DNA of 64,000 bases. It comes from Calvatia gigantea (lineage: Eukaryota; Basidiomycota; Agaricomycetes; Agaricales; Lycoperdaceae). Shown here piece by piece: positions 11,447-25,134 of this stretch. A program made the translations under genes and the position numbers. Position 1 is the stretch's first letter; the number at the start of each line of letters is the position of its first letter. The notes under the pieces are model-generated. The model made no database searches. It saw nothing but the letters and a program-made list of their open reading frames with translations, and was not told where the DNA came from. The DNA lies in the NCBI GenBank assembly GCA_025093985.1, contig JACAAK010000006.1:1178001-1242000 (forward strand), written 5' to 3'.

Positions 11447-14400
11447 AGACTCTGAGTAGGCACTGCCTCACAAGTCAAAAAACCTGTATCTAGGATATCA
11501 GAAAAATACTACATGATTCCTCAGAAATGAAAGTGCAAATTAAATCTAAAGGGAACTATCCAAACTCCAAGGAAGGAAATCATGGTCAATACCATCATTG
11601 ACTCAGGATGCACCACTAGCAGCATCAGCAAAAAACTTGTGGATGAAGAACAAATCCCCACGAAAAAGCTAAAACATGAAATCACAGTTCTAAACACTGA
11701 TGGTACAATAAACCAAGGAGGGAAAGTCACAGAAATGGCCACTATTGAAATGGAAGTCAAGGGACACAAAGAACAATCAAAGCATCAGTAGTCCAACTCC
11801 AAGACTAAGCAGAAATATTTCTAGGACATGATTGGCTAGTTAAACACAACCCTGAAGTAAACTGGGAAACAGGAGAGATCAAATTCACCCAATGTCCACC
11901 GAACTGCCAGTTCCCACACCAGAATATCTAAATCACAGAAAAATTCAGGAGCATGGCCATCACAGAAGACATATGGGAAGAAGAAGATAAACTAGACCCA
12001 ACCAAACCAGCCAACCTACCAGACTACATCCAACCATTCACATATCTGTTCAACAAGACAACCTTTGACAAATTACTGGAATGAACAGAATAGGATCATG
12101 AAATAACCCTAACAGAAGATGCACCCAGGGAAATAAGTGCCAGAACATATAACATGACAATCAAGGAATAGGAATGAACTCAAAGCCTTTATCAAGGAAA
12201 ATCTCAAGTCAGGACATATATGACTGTCAAAGTCTCTATACACAGCCCCCACCTTCTTTATTCCAAAGAAGGACAGTTCAAAACATTTAATCCAAGACTA
12301 TAGATGGCTAAACAATGTGGTGGTAAAAGACAAAACACCATTGCCCAGGATCGGAGAAGTAATCGACAAGCTAGGAAAGGCGAGGTACTTCAACAAACTT
12401 GACATTATTTGGGGGTACAACAACATCAGAATCAAGGAAGGAAATGAATGGAAAGCAGTATTTCTGACCAATAAAAGGCTATTCAAACCAACTGTAATGT
12501 ATTTCGGGTTAAGCAATTTACCTGGAACATTCTCCAGAATAATAACAAGTATCTTCCAAGACCTGCTACAAAATGGAGACATTGTAAACTATATGGATGA
12601 CTTCACAATTCCAGGGGACACTAAAGACCAACTAAAAGAAAGAACAATACAGTTCCTGACACAGGCAGCAGAATACAACCTCTGCTTTAAACAGACAAAA
12701 TGTATATTCAATGCCAAAGAAATTCCTATGTTGGAGGTGAAAATAGGACATGGACATATTGAAATGAAGGAAGAGAAAGTCAAGGCAGTACGAGACTGGC
12801 CTGAGCCCAAAAACAAAAAAGGGGTAGAACACTTCCTAGGACTCACCAATTATTACTGCCAATTCATAAAAAACTTCAGTAGAATTGTGACCCCATTGAA
12901 CCAGCTCAAAAGAGCCACCGAATGGGACTGGAAAGAAGAGCATCAATCAGCATTCAACAAACTAAAGCAGCAAATTACTGAAGAACTGACCTTAGCACTA
13001 CCCCAGAGAAAAGGACAATTTCAAGTAGAAGTCGACACCTCAAACTATGCATTAGGAGGGGTTCTATTGCAGGAACAAGACAAGAAATGGCACCCAATTG
13101 CATTTACATCATGTACACTCTCCCCAGCAGAGCAAAATTATAAAATCTATGACAAAGAATTACTAGCCATCATGCATGCCCTGAAAGAATGGTGACATTA
13201 CCTACTAGATGCAGAGGAGAAATTTGAAATCTGGACAGACCATGAAAACCTCAAGTATTATAGAGAACCACAGAAGCTCAACAGACAACAAGCAAGATGG
13301 TACCTGAGACTACAAGACTATGATTTCACTCTGTGGCATGTACCAGGAAAAATGAACACAAAAGCAGACCTATTATCTAGGATCTGCCAAGAACCAGGCC
13401 AAGAAGATGACAGACTAATTACCATGATCTGAGAAAGTTGGCTATGAAATAAACCAGAAGATGAAGAAGATCCCAAAAAGACCATCCTGCTCCATGCAGA
13501 GCTGTTCATCACACCAACATTCATGGACCAGATAAAGACAAACCACCAAAGAGAAACAAGTGTCACCTTAAGGCTCCTAAAAGGAGAGTCTGATATCACA
13601 GAACATGATAGATTAATCTACAAAGGAGCTAGCATATATATACCACCTGACCCCAGGCTCTGGGAAGAAATACTACAACAATACCATGACACACTGGATG
13701 TGGGACACCCAGGACAATATAGGATGATTGAGTTGATTACTAGGGACTACTGGTGGCCAATGATATGAAATGACACCAAGAAATATGTCAAAGGATGCCA
13801 GAACTGTCAAAGAAACAAGCTGTGCATAGCACTATTGAAGACACCACTGCACCTGCTCCTGATACCTAATAGACCATGGGAAGAGATAAGCATTGACCTC
13901 ATTGGACCACTACCAGAATCAGAAGGAAAAGATGCCATCCTGGTGGTTGTCAACTGTTTTACAAAAATGATATGACTTATAGTGACAAAAATGGACATAT
14001 TCTCAAAAGAAATCACACAGCTCTACAGGGACGAAATATGGAAGCTACATGGAGTACCATGGAAAGTCCTTAGTGACCGAGGACCACAGTTTGCATCAGA
14101 ATTCACTGGAGAACTGTTCAAAGGGTTAGGAATAGAATGAACCCTGTCAACAGCCTACTATCCTCAAACAGATGGACAAATGGAATGAATCAACTGTGAA
14201 GTCGAAACATACCTACAAATATACTGCAACTACAAGCAAAACAACTAGGTAAATTGGTTACCCATGGCTGAATTCCAGTACAATGACAAGAAACATAGTG
14301 GAACACAGAAGACACCTTTCTATCTCAATTATGGATGGCACCCCTGGAAAGGAAAAGACCATGGAACAACAGACAATCCCAGTAGCACTGAGTTCCTAAA

Positions 14401-14986
14401 ACAACTATGAAATGCAAGGGACAACTCTGTGGCAGTACTACAATCATATCAAGAAAAGATGAAACAAACCCATAATAACAGCAAATTGCACATAACGCAG
14501 TATCACATTGGTAATGAAGTATGGCTAGAAAATGCAAATATCCATACCAATCAGCCATCAAAGAAGCTAGGCCAAAAAAGGTATGGGCCTTTCCAAATCA
14601 AGGAAAAGATAGGGGAAGTGGCATATCAGCTTGCCTTACTAGAAGGATAGGCCATCCATGATGTGTTCAATGAACAGCTGCTAACCCTGGTGCAGAAAGC
14701 AGTGTTTCTAAGTCAGCAAAAATTACCAGTGCCTGAACCAGTGATCATCAATAATGAAGAAGAGTACAAGGTGGAAGAGATCCAAGGACAATGAAAATGA
14801 GGATGGGGATATCAATTCCTAGTGCACTGGAAGGGGTACAGCAATGAGGATGATACATGGACAGCAGAGTCAAACCTAACAAATGCTCAGGATGCAATAG
14901 CAGAATACCAAAAAAGGCATCTGGAGGATACCCATAAAAAGGGGGGCAGAAAAACCAAGAAGTCATCACCCAGACAAAAAAACTAG
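11447..14986 (+). pseudogene. pol pseudogene of gypsy B (PR, RT, RNase H, IN, chromodomain)
   Basis: Protease motif DSGCTTSSIS lies near 11600. RT and RNase H are open at 12317-13195 (292 codons) with an intact YMDD (near 12592-12603). Integrase zinc finger and core are at about 13523-14300 with several TGA codons, and the chromodomain is near 14815-14900. In-frame stops (for example the TGA at 13193, where relatives have Arg) are mostly CGA to TGA. The frame ends with TAG at 14984-14986, two codons before the third ORF. Confidence 0.85.
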
Positions 14987-15394
14987 TCAGACATGCCTTC
15001 CTCCCAAGCCAACTGTGTTACCATCTGCTCCCTCATCCATCCCAACCCAACCACGATCTCTTCTGTCCCTCTCCCAGAACCAGGCAGTAGCTAAGCACCT
15101 GCACCTCAAGGTACTTGCTACAACCTCACTACTATGCTGTCTTCAGCACAAGGGCTTCTCAAAACCCTATTGAAAGATGTTGACAAAGCCACCAGCAGCA
15201 AGATAGAAACCATCACCACCCAAAATAGGCAATTAGTTGTTAATTGGCACATTGCCCTTGCCACTACATGCATTACCTTTACCAACATGTATATAGGATT
15301 CGCCAACACATCCTTGTCCACTAATCAGCACATTCCCACCATCTTCCGAGCCCTAGACCAGTCCATGCTCACACCTAGTGAACAAGACTGCATC

Positions 15395-16022
15395 TGTTAC
15401 GTGCGTTACCTTACTTCGCAACCGGGCTCGGATCGTCTCCACTCAGGGAGAGGTTCAACGCTATAGCCCAGGAGTATTCGACAAGTCTCAATGACTTCTG
15501 TGCTGGCTTCGGATCGCTCCCTCGAGTAGAAGCTCGCGCTTGCCTGAGAAGTCCGAGTTAAATGTCACTGCAGTCCCCAAGGTTGTTAGCCTTGTAGCAG
15601 ACGAGCGAAGATAAGGAAGCTTGTTACTAGAATAACCTGAAGTAATACAAAGTACTACTTAAGGTTTATATACTAGCTACGAATAGGAGATGAAAGATTA
15701 CGTAGTAAGTAGATATGAGTCAATGAGAACTACTACGGGTTAATTGGTAATCTAAGGAATCATAGGGATAGGTGAAATGAATACAGAAGAACGAGTATGA
15801 GTCATAAGAAGATAGAGTCAGGTAAGGAGAAGTACGATGGTGGGAAAAGATGAAGGTGAAACAGGAACATGATTCAGAATGAATCATAAGAAGCAAAGGT
15901 AGAAGTACATGTGATAAATAAATAAAGAACGGACCGGGGTATACAAGGGAAAGAATGGAAAGTCTGTATGGAAGGTTAATACGTTAGTTCAGAGAGTCCG
16001 GGGGTGTGGTAAGTTCGTAACA
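15395..16022 (-). repeat. Solo LTR of gypsy family 2
   Basis: 628 bp, the inverted equivalent of the LTRs of element C (TGTTACG...CGTAACA). Flanks are GCATC at 15390-15394 and GCATC at 16023-16027, a perfect target duplication, with no internal sequence. It is therefore a true solo LTR left by recombination between the two LTRs of a former full-length element. Confidence 0.93.
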
Positions 16023-16603
16023 GCATCTATAGCCTCCACAATTGTATTGACCTCAGGCTTGAAGTATTCAAACACCTTGATATTGCCAACATATTCCTGG
16101 AACTTGCCAATATAGCCATGAATTTGCTTAGGCACAACAAGACCACCAAGGACCCAGAGATCGACTCCCTTGTTGATAGGATCCACAGCACTCTTTCCGA
16201 ATTACACAACACAATCAACCCTATGCTACCAACTCAAGCCAACACACCCATGGATGAAGAAACTACTGTCTCCATGAAGGAAGAAGTCAACTCTCTCTGT
16301 TGCTTCATAAAAACCATCACTCCGCCACAGCTTGTATCAGTTTTTCTCCCACCCACAAGGTTCTGCACTGTATTACCAGGCCAAGAAAGGGACTAACACT
16401 ACTGGAAAACGATAGTCAAGAACTACTTGGACAACTCCACCATAACCAACTTCCCATTCAATGGTGTTCCAGTCTCTATCTGTCAGGACAGGTAAAGCTA
16501 TTTACCTGTCTTCTTCACATGATCGAATGATGGAAAATATCTCATTGGAGCTACTAAGAAGGCCCTTACCTCCACCATAGTTAATGGTGACTTTGATGAG
16601 CTT

Positions 16604-17231
16604 TGTTACGAACTTACCACATCCCCGGACTCTCCGAACTAACGTATCAACCTTCTTTTCTGACTTTCTATTATTCCCTCTGTATACCCCGGTCCGTTCT
16701 TTATTTATTTATCACATGTACTTCTACCTCTGCTTCTTATGATTCATTCTGAGTCATGTTCCTGTTTTACCTTCATCTTTTCCCACCATTGTACTTCTCC
16801 TTACCTGACTCTATCTTCTTATGACTCATACTCGTTCTTCTGTATTCATTTCACCCATCCCTATGATTCCTTAGATTACCAATTAACCCGTAGTAGTTCT
16901 CATTGACTCATATCTACTTACTACGTAATCTCTCACCTTTTATTCATAGCTGGTATATAAACCTTAAGTAGTACTTTGTATTACTTTAGGTTATTCTAGT
17001 AACAAGCTTCCTTATCTTCGCTCGTCTGCTACAAGGTTAACAACCTTGGGGACTGCAGTGACATTTAACTCGGACTTCTCAGGCAAGCATGAGCTTCTAC
17101 TCGAGGGAGTGATCCGAAGCCAGCACAGAAGTCATTGAGACTTGTCGAATACTCCTGGGCTATAGCATTGAACCTCTCCCTGAGTGGAGACGATCCGGGC
17201 CCAGTTGCGAAGTAAGGTAACGCACGTAACA
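16604..17231 (+). repeat. 5' LTR of gypsy C
   Basis: 628 bp, TGTTACG...ACGTAACA. It contains TATATAAA at 16954-16961, and AGGTTATTCT at 16988-16997 about 34 bp downstream, at the expected RNA start. Confidence 0.93.
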
Positions 17232-17233
17232 TA

Positions 17234-17243
17234 AGAATAACCT
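17234..17243 (+). other. Self-complementary primer-binding site of gypsy C
   Basis: AGAATAACCT begins two bases inside the LTR end and is the exact reverse complement of AGGTTATTCT at 16988-16997. It has no tRNA-like TGG start. This supports Tf1-type self-priming by the RNA 5' end. Confidence 0.65.
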
Positions 17244-17457
17244 CCACCCTCACCTCCTTTCTCTCGTTTCTATATGACTCCTGTCTCTTATGGCCAGCTT
17301 CTGCTGACTATCCCTCTGTCCAGTTGACGTTGAGAAGCCTTCCTGGTAATAGGGTTAAGAAGAGTGGAACTTCAGGTCCACTGACTTATTTATCTGACCT
17401 CTGCCAAGTAGCGTTGAGTAAAGCGGGCCTAGTTACCGCTATCTGTTTTTCTTCACC

Positions 17458-19464
17458 ATGTCGCGAAAAGGGAAACGTCCCTTACGCTCTCCTTCCTCAT
17501 CTCCAGAACGATCATTCCATACACCAACCCAACACTCACTCGAGCCTCCTACTACTCCCCTGCCTAAACAAACTCATCAACCAGAAGGACCTTCTGCACC
17601 ATTCTTAGAAAGGATTTACCATACCCCACGTACTAGATCACAAAAACCAAAACTACTACAAGAATTACCAGCACCTACTAGAAAATCCACTGAACCTGAA
17701 CCACCGAAGCCAACACAAAGTGGCAAATTCGACTATTTTCGACCCGATTCACCCGAGCAGGGCCCACCTCAAGAATCACCACTACAGACACCATCTAGAG
17801 CCGTATCCCCTTCCCAATTCGGAATCGAAAACCCCCACATCTTGCCATCCGTCCTTGAAGACGACGAAGATAATGAGATGTTCCATCAGCTGCCCGAACA
17901 TCCATCTGACTTCCAAGACATCCTCAATCGAGAAGGAACCCATCTGCTATACACTCCAGACACCCTCGAATACCCAGATATCCCGGGCTTTGAATCACAA
18001 GAACCAATTCATCCAGAAATCGAAGACATGGCTACTTCCACTCAAATGCAAACTGGAACGAATAATGAACCAACTGACCAACCACCACCCCGTTCAGGAG
18101 CCACAACTCCCATCTTCGGAATTGGATGACGAAGACCGCCTGGAGAAGATCCTCCCTGCAGAGGTCGACAAGGAAGAGCGCCCTCTCCCTCCCCTCCCTC
18201 ATCACGAAACTCCAGCCATGGTTCATTCACTCCGTCCTCTTTCTCCATTGGAAGAGAAGGAGGAGGTCGACGAAGACATCATACTCCAGCCATCCAATTT
18301 GTAGGAAATGATGGAAATTCAAAAGAAATCGGACAAAAGCCCCCGAACTTTGACAGAACAAACCCCCGATTCAAAACCTGGTGGATGCTAGTCAAAAACT
18401 ATCTTGAAATGAACCCTAGAGCATTTACGGATGACCAGCGACAGATCAGATTCGTCCTCGGCCTTATGGTCGAGGGGAAAGCCAGATCCTGGTCTGAACA
18501 ATATTACAAAAGCCGAATTACCGATGCCCATGGAAGACCCATCCCTTGGAAATACTCTACCTTCGAAGAATTCGAAATCGAAATCTTGAAACACTTCACT
18601 CCAGTAGATGAACAAATCACTGCGTGAAGACAATGGTACGAATTAAAGCAAAATAAGTCCTCAGCAGCAGACTTCAATCTTGAATTCCAACGCCTTGCAT
18701 CTATTGGAGGAATTCAAGACAATGAAGCATTAATTGAACAATATAAACGAGGACTCAATCCTAATCTTGCAAGAGAAGTATGGACTAGAAAAGAAGGACC
18801 ACCCGAAGCCATTGCTGAATGGTATACCGATGCGGTACGACGAGACTCAGTCAATCGTCAAGCCAATGCAATGTGGCCTAGAAACTTCTCTCAAAACCCA
18901 ACTCCCTACCAGCCACCCTGTTTCCCCCAACCAACCTACCACACTCATTTTCAACCAAATCGCCAACCTGCACGAACCATACATGAAATGCAGGCAGAAC
19001 CTCAAGACCCCTACAAACCACCTTACGAAGACGAAGAACTATATCCCCCAGAGCAAGACTACACTCATGAAGACTACGACTTGGATGACCCCGAATTACA
19101 ACTAAACGCTGTATTTACTGCTGAGCAAGTCGCTTGCTACAAAGCTGGGAAATGCATAGGTTGCGGAAAATTTGGACACCTTATCAGCAACTGTCCAAAT
19201 CCTGACCCAAACTTGTCCAAGGAAAAACCACCTCCTAGACGACCCAACCCACCACAAAGAAGATTCATGCAACCACCCCGTTATGCACAACCCTCACGAC
19301 CTCAAGCTTCCAGGAATTATTCCGGTGCCACTCCTAATCAAACCCGAAAGATCTCTGCACTCAATATCCAAGCAATGATCAGAGAACTTCCAACGGACAA
19401 ACGAATGGAATTCAGAGAAGCATATATCTCTGACCCAACGCTTAAGCCCTTCGGGGATTTTTGA
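17458..19464 (+). pseudogene. gag of gypsy C, two in-frame TGA codons
   Basis: One frame of 669 codons starts at ATG 17458. TGA codons at 18127-18129 and 18625-18627 interrupt it, and both are explained by CGA to TGA. The N-terminal ~220 residues are rich in Pro, Ser and Thr. The capsid region follows (near 18340-18850), then a Pro-rich linker and one zinc knuckle CIGCGKFGHLISNC (CX2CX4HX4C, near 19150-19195). It ends in GGGGATTTTTGA, where pol continues in the -1 frame, so expression of pol may need frameshifting at the T run. Confidence 0.85.
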
Positions 19465-22400
19465 AGGCATCACCCGATCCTGTAAAGGAATCGCTGGGTG
19501 ACCCACAAATCAATCTAATAAAACTCCCTACCTCGGACAATAAAGCATCAATCTTTCTCCCTATCAAACTCAATCAGAACCATCTACGAAATATCCCAGT
19601 CACTGCTCTAATTGACTCTGGAGCCCAAGGAAACTTCATCTCCTCGAATTTTATAAACACCTATGGACTACGAACACGCCCTATCAAACATCCTATCAAA
19701 GTATCCAATGCGGATGGAACTTCCAATGAAAATGGATCAATCTATGAAAGCATTGAATTGAACGCCTTAATTGATGGAAAACAATGCCAATTCGAAGCCT
19801 ACGTCTCAGGAATAGGATCCAAAGATCTAATCCTAGGATACCTGTGGCTACAACAAACAAACCCAGACATAAATTGGACTACTCAAGAGTTCAAATGGCG
19901 AAACAACGACAACATCATACCCTTAATCGTAAAATCCACAAACGGACCTACCACTATCAATGAAATTGCCTTAGATATCCATGGAATGAATGATACCGAA
20001 CGCTATACCTACCTAGACGAAGACCTTGACCCACTGGCTGTAAAAGTCTTCGAAGCGATCATCCATTCAGAAGAACCTGAACTGTCTATCGATGAACTCA
20101 AACTCTACTTGGAAAACATTGATTTTGATGAATTCCATTTGGAACATGAACTCTACGGAATCACTCAAACTCCACACGAACTCGAAATCAATACGAAGAT
20201 CACCCAAGCTACAAGTCTCGCGCAAAAGTCAACCCCAAAAACCGATACAAAGGTACCCAGGAAATACAAGAAATTCGCTTCACTCTTTGACACGAAGAAA
20301 TCCGAGCGATTTCCCCCTCCTAGGCCATACGACCATAAAATCGAACTCTTGGATACCTTCAAACCAGAACTAGGGAAAACATACCCCTTATCACCCCTTG
20401 AAACCAAAGAACTCAAGAAGTTCATAAGTGAAAACCTCCGAAAAGGATACATCCGAGAATCTGAATCTCCCATGGCCTCATCCTTCTTCTTCATAGGAAA
20501 GAAGGACGGGAAACTGCGACCATGTCAAGATTACCGTTATCTAAATAAATATACCAAGAAGAATGCATACCCTATTCCTATGATAACGACCATCATGGAC
20601 AAACTTCAAGGAGCAAAACTATTCACTAAAATGGATGTCCAACTCGGATACAACAACATCCGTATTCGAGAAGGAGACCAATGGAAAGCCGCATTCAAAA
20701 CTCCAATCGGGCTTTACGAACCGAACGTCATGTTCTTTGGAATGTGCAACTCCCCAGCCACCTTCCAAAAGATGATGGACACTATATTCGCAAAGATGCT
20801 AGATAAAGGAGGAATTATAATCTATATGGACAACATCCTCATCTACGCAAAAACTCAGGAAGAAATGGATCGCCTTACTCTAGAAGCACTTCAGATCTTG
20901 AAAGACAACGATCTATACCTGAAACTAGAAAAATGCGAATTCGATAAAACTCATCTAGAATATCTTGGCATGATAATCTCCCCTGACAAGATCAAAATGG
21001 ACAACACCAAACTCCATGGAATAGAAGAATGGCCCTTACCCTGCACTACCCGCGATGTCAGAAAATTCATGGGATTCTGTAACTTCTACTGAAAATTCAT
21101 ACATCGTTATGCTGATATCTCTCGGCCGCTCAATGCTCTTCTATCCAAAACAAAGAAATTTGAATGGGAACACAAAGCAAATGAAGCCTTCAACCAACTA
21201 AAATCCGAATTCATGAAGAAACCCGTTTTACTAATGCCAGACCAAACAAAACCCTTCTTTATCGAAACCGATGCCTCAAAATATGCCTTAGGAGCAGTCT
21301 TATCACAGCAAGACATGAACGGAAACTACCACCCAGTAGCTTTCCTATCCAAAGCATTCAACCCTACCCAACGAAACTACGAAATACACGACAGGGAACT
21401 CCTTGCCATAATCACGGCACTAGAAGAATGGCGACATTACCTAGAAGGAGCCCAACATTGCGTAACAATACGAACTGATCACAAGAACCTCACCTTTTGG
21501 AGAAAGCCCCAAAATATCTCCAGAAGACAAGCTCGATGGCTTGGTTTCCTCGCACATTTTGACTTCGCAATTGAACACATCCCAGGAGCCAAAATACCTG
21601 CCGCCGATGCCCTCTCACGTCAACCAGATCACACCCCAGATGATGATAATGACAACGAAAATGTTATTGTCTTACCCGAGGAAGTATTCCTCAGGGAAAT
21701 CACTGTATTACCCAACGAACTATTCATTTCCGTGGTTGATCAGGAATTACAGAACGACATCGTAAAATCATCGAAATATGACGAAATCACCATGGAAGCC
21801 ATGAAACGGCTTCTATCAGAATCACCAGAAGCAATAAATCTGAAATATGGGGTGATTCCCAGGCCACATGGACATCTTATGACATTTGAAGGAAAGATCA
21901 TTATCCCAGAAGACGTGGAACTCTGCCGACGTATCATCCAATGATACCACGACCACCCTTCGGTTGGACACCCCGGAGAACAAGAAACTTATCGCCTGGC
22001 CAAAGCTGAAGTATATTGGCCAGGAATGAGTACCTTCGTACGAAATTACGTTAAAGGATGCAGCGAATGCCAACAATTCAAAATTAACCGAAATCCTTCC
22101 CACCCTTCGTTGCAACTGATACCGCCGCCGATATCTACTAGACCATTCGCCCATATCGCTATGGATCTGCTGACCAATTTACCAAAATCCCACAGATTTG
22201 ACTCAATTCTGTCCATAGTGGACCATGGACTTACGAAGGGGGTAATTCTCACTCCTTGTACAAAGGAAGTCACCGCCAAAGGAATTGCCGATATAATTAT
22301 AGACAAGGTCTACACCAGATTCGGACTACCGGACAAGATAATCTCCGACCGTGACCCCAGATTCTGAGCAAACTCCAGTCAAGCTCTCATGAAACGACTT

Positions 22401-23222
22401 GGAATCACCCAATCATTCTCATCAGCCTACCACCCTCAATTGGATGGAACAACAGAATGATTCAATCAGGAAATTGCAGCGTACCTGTCTATCTACTGTA
22501 CAGGAAATCCCTCCACCTGGTCTAAGGCACTCCCAATCCTCGAATTCTCCCACAATTCACGAACACACTCAGACCAGAAACAATCCCCTTTCGAACTCAT
22601 GTACGGAACAAAACCCCATGGAATACCCACCATTCTGGAGGAATCAAACTTCACCACCACTGAAGAACGAATAGAACTCCTAGACCATGCACGAAGAGAA
22701 GCAATTACTGCCCACAAACTAGCTATGGAACGCATGGAACAATGAATCAAAGCAAAATTCAAACCCTTCACCCTAGGACAAAAAGTGTGGCTTGAACGGA
22801 GAAACCTGAAACTCCCATTCAAATCAAACAAGATCGCACCAAAACGCCTTGGACTGTTCACCATCAAAGAAGTCTTATCGCCACTCTCCTACCGACTGAA
22901 ACTACCTGAAACATGGAAAATTCACAACGTATTCCATGCTACCCTTCTCTCCGAATACACTGAAAACAATACCCATGGATCAAATCCACAACCACCTCTC
23001 CCTGACATAATAGAAGGAGAAGAAGAATATGAAATCGAAGGCATCTTGAACCATAGAACCAAGAATAAACAAAGGGAATACTATATCAAATGGAAAGGTT
23101 ACAACCACGAAGAAAACTCTTGGGAAAACGAAGCACAATTCTTACCACATGCCCAAGAACTGTTACGAAAATACCAACGAGAACACCACCTAATTCCCAT
23201 CCCACCTAAAAGATATAAATAA
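19461..23222 (+). pseudogene. pol of gypsy C (PR, RT, RNase H, IN, chromodomain)
   Basis: One frame of about 1254 codons with in-frame TGA at 21090, 21942, 22365, 22458 and 22743. Domains in order: aspartic protease (LIDSGAQGNFIS, about 19605), RT (about 20460-20900), RNase H (about 21240-21560), HHCC integrase finger (about 21950-22070), integrase core (about 22150-22480), and a chromodomain (YYIKWKGYNHEENSWE, about 23085-23130). The RT catalytic box reads YMDN (20823-20834) where YMDD is required; the change fits CpG decay of GACGAC. Upstream pol overlaps gag in the -1 frame. Confidence 0.9.
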
Positions 23223-23283
23223 TCCAGGATTCACCCAACTTCTCCATTATTCCTTAACAGCACTTCTACAAACCGAACTACCA

Positions 23284-25101
23284 ATGGCACCAACCCAGAA
23301 AAACTATAAGAAGGGAAAGAAAGCGGCTATTGTAGCCTCATCCCCCTCTCCTTCCCTCTCTTCAATCTCTTCCCTATCTACAAAAAATAATTCCCCAGTC
23401 AGAAAAGCCCATTCTCTTCCCTCCTCCCCTCGTATTCCTATATCCTACCCTCCCACCGTCACACCTGTGGGCCACGAAACCCCAATTCTCCCCACTGTCC
23501 AAATTAATGAACTGCTCAAAAAGCCCATTATCACCCTCCCAAATGCCGTCTTTACCAAAGACGAGCTCCAACAATTCGCAGACCAGAACAAACAATTCTG
23601 GGTCGACGTCTTCATCAGCCCAGATTGCATCTACATCCCCCCCTCCACCGAATCATCTCCCAGTACCCCCTGGGATAGACTCACCTACCCAACAAGAATG
23701 GGAAGCAGCCCCGCTGTATCCCAACTTAATCCCCAGCGAACAGAGGTACCAAACCCATCCAACAACCCTGAGCCAAGAGACCCACCAGTCTCTTTCTCCA
23801 ACATCGTTGCCGGAGCCACTCCCCATACCACCACCTACGATACGAAATCAACCCCACAGCGGCTCCTCTGGTCACCAAAACCAAAGTACGTCTACCCAAT
23901 CCGGGCCGACAACCCCACCCCAACACTCCCCTCGGAGCGAGCTGGGATCCCGAAATCTACTAGGGCAGAACTTCCTGTCCTCAACCAACGACACATTCCC
24001 CCCTCTACCGCTGGCCCCTCTCCAAAGTCCCCCACAACCACCACTGTCAATCCGGAACCCCCCAGGTCAGCCTGGGATGAACTACACCCCACTGAACACT
24101 CGGCCGCGGGTTACATCGCAGCCAACCCATCCGACCGAGATCCCAACAGCCGAAGCAGCTTCTCCCCTGAACCCCCCTCTGCGAACGATAGACCTTCACC
24201 CATGGAGTTATGGGCTAGAACTGATTTCTCATCTGAGGGATCCCTCCGCACGATAGTCCTCAAGGGAGGCCATCGAACTCGCTTCCGCACCGAATATCTA
24301 CATAATGCCAATCAGCGAAATCACTGGCGCATTATCTGCGATGCCATTTCACAGCTTGAACATCTTTCTCGGGATTATGAGCATGCTACCGATCGAGCAG
24401 CCCTATTTATCCAGGCATTACGAAGCCTTGGATTACCTCAAGCTTACGCCCGCTACCTCAACAAGCATAGCGTTAAGCCTATCCCACCCAACCAGCGAAC
24501 TAGCCCTTCTAAGGTCAGACCACACCAACGAGCCGATTCCCCCACGAGAGAATCCTCCCCCAAACCGCATGTACCTTCCCCATCCACATCTCTCCCATCC
24601 AGACGGACAAATCCCACCTGAACAATTCGAAACGGCCATACACAACTTAATGGGCCAACTGGACCAACTTCTAAGCCTCCGAAGCCTATTCAAAAACCCC
24701 TCGGTCCTAACTCAGGACGAGGAAGAACCCCAACCCAACCCCGAGCTATGAACGACCCAAACTTCGACCCGAAGGCCTTTTGTGAAAAATGTGCCAAACT
24801 TCATCTCCCTGCCGTAGGTCACTGGGCCAGTGATTGTGCCCATACCACTTGCCCCATCTGTCAAAAAACCCGTCCTGGCCATTACCGCTGGACCTGCCCC
24901 CAATACTTCTGCCGACTCTGCGAAACTATCAATCCGAAGCATAAACCGGAAGATTGCCCGAAATACGTCGACCATGTCCAAGCCGTCGAAAATATGAAAC
25001 AACATTTCCAAGAACAATTCCTGGAAAATCCCCGTGATGCCTTCGACGATGAATATTACGACGACGGGGTATCTTTGGACTACTCAGTCTTATCCACGTA
25101 A
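23284..25101 (+). pseudogene. Third ORF of gypsy C: Pro/Ser-rich protein with three zinc knuckles
   Basis: 605 codons in one frame, broken only by TGA at 24619-24621. It begins 61 bp after the pol stop. Residues 1-300 are a low-complexity Pro/Ser/Thr-rich region, about 300-400 may be a folded domain, and the C-terminus (from about 24770) is Cys-rich. I see three CCHC-like knuckles with unusual spacing, CX2CX9HX4C, CX2CX6HX4C and CX2CX6HX4C, then an acidic tail. There is no signal peptide or membrane segment, so it is not env-like. It could be an accessory nucleic-acid-binding protein; I do not recognise the family. Confidence 0.75.
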
Positions 25102-25134
25102 ATTTTCGGAGTAATTTACCTAGAGATGGGCTAA

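Noticed and set aside
15395..17231. Inverted LTRs as one palindromic element or foldback transposon
   Set aside because: Each has its own target duplication (GCATC and AGCTT), so they are two independent insertions.
17720..18304. Overlapping frames in gag of gypsy C (also 23507-24256 over ORF3)
   Set aside because: Pro/Ser-rich low-complexity DNA opens several frames; the chosen frames continue into zinc knuckles and past decay-type stops.
23284..25101. Env-like function for the third ORF of gypsy C
   Set aside because: No signal peptide, transmembrane helix or glycoprotein features; zinc knuckles point elsewhere.
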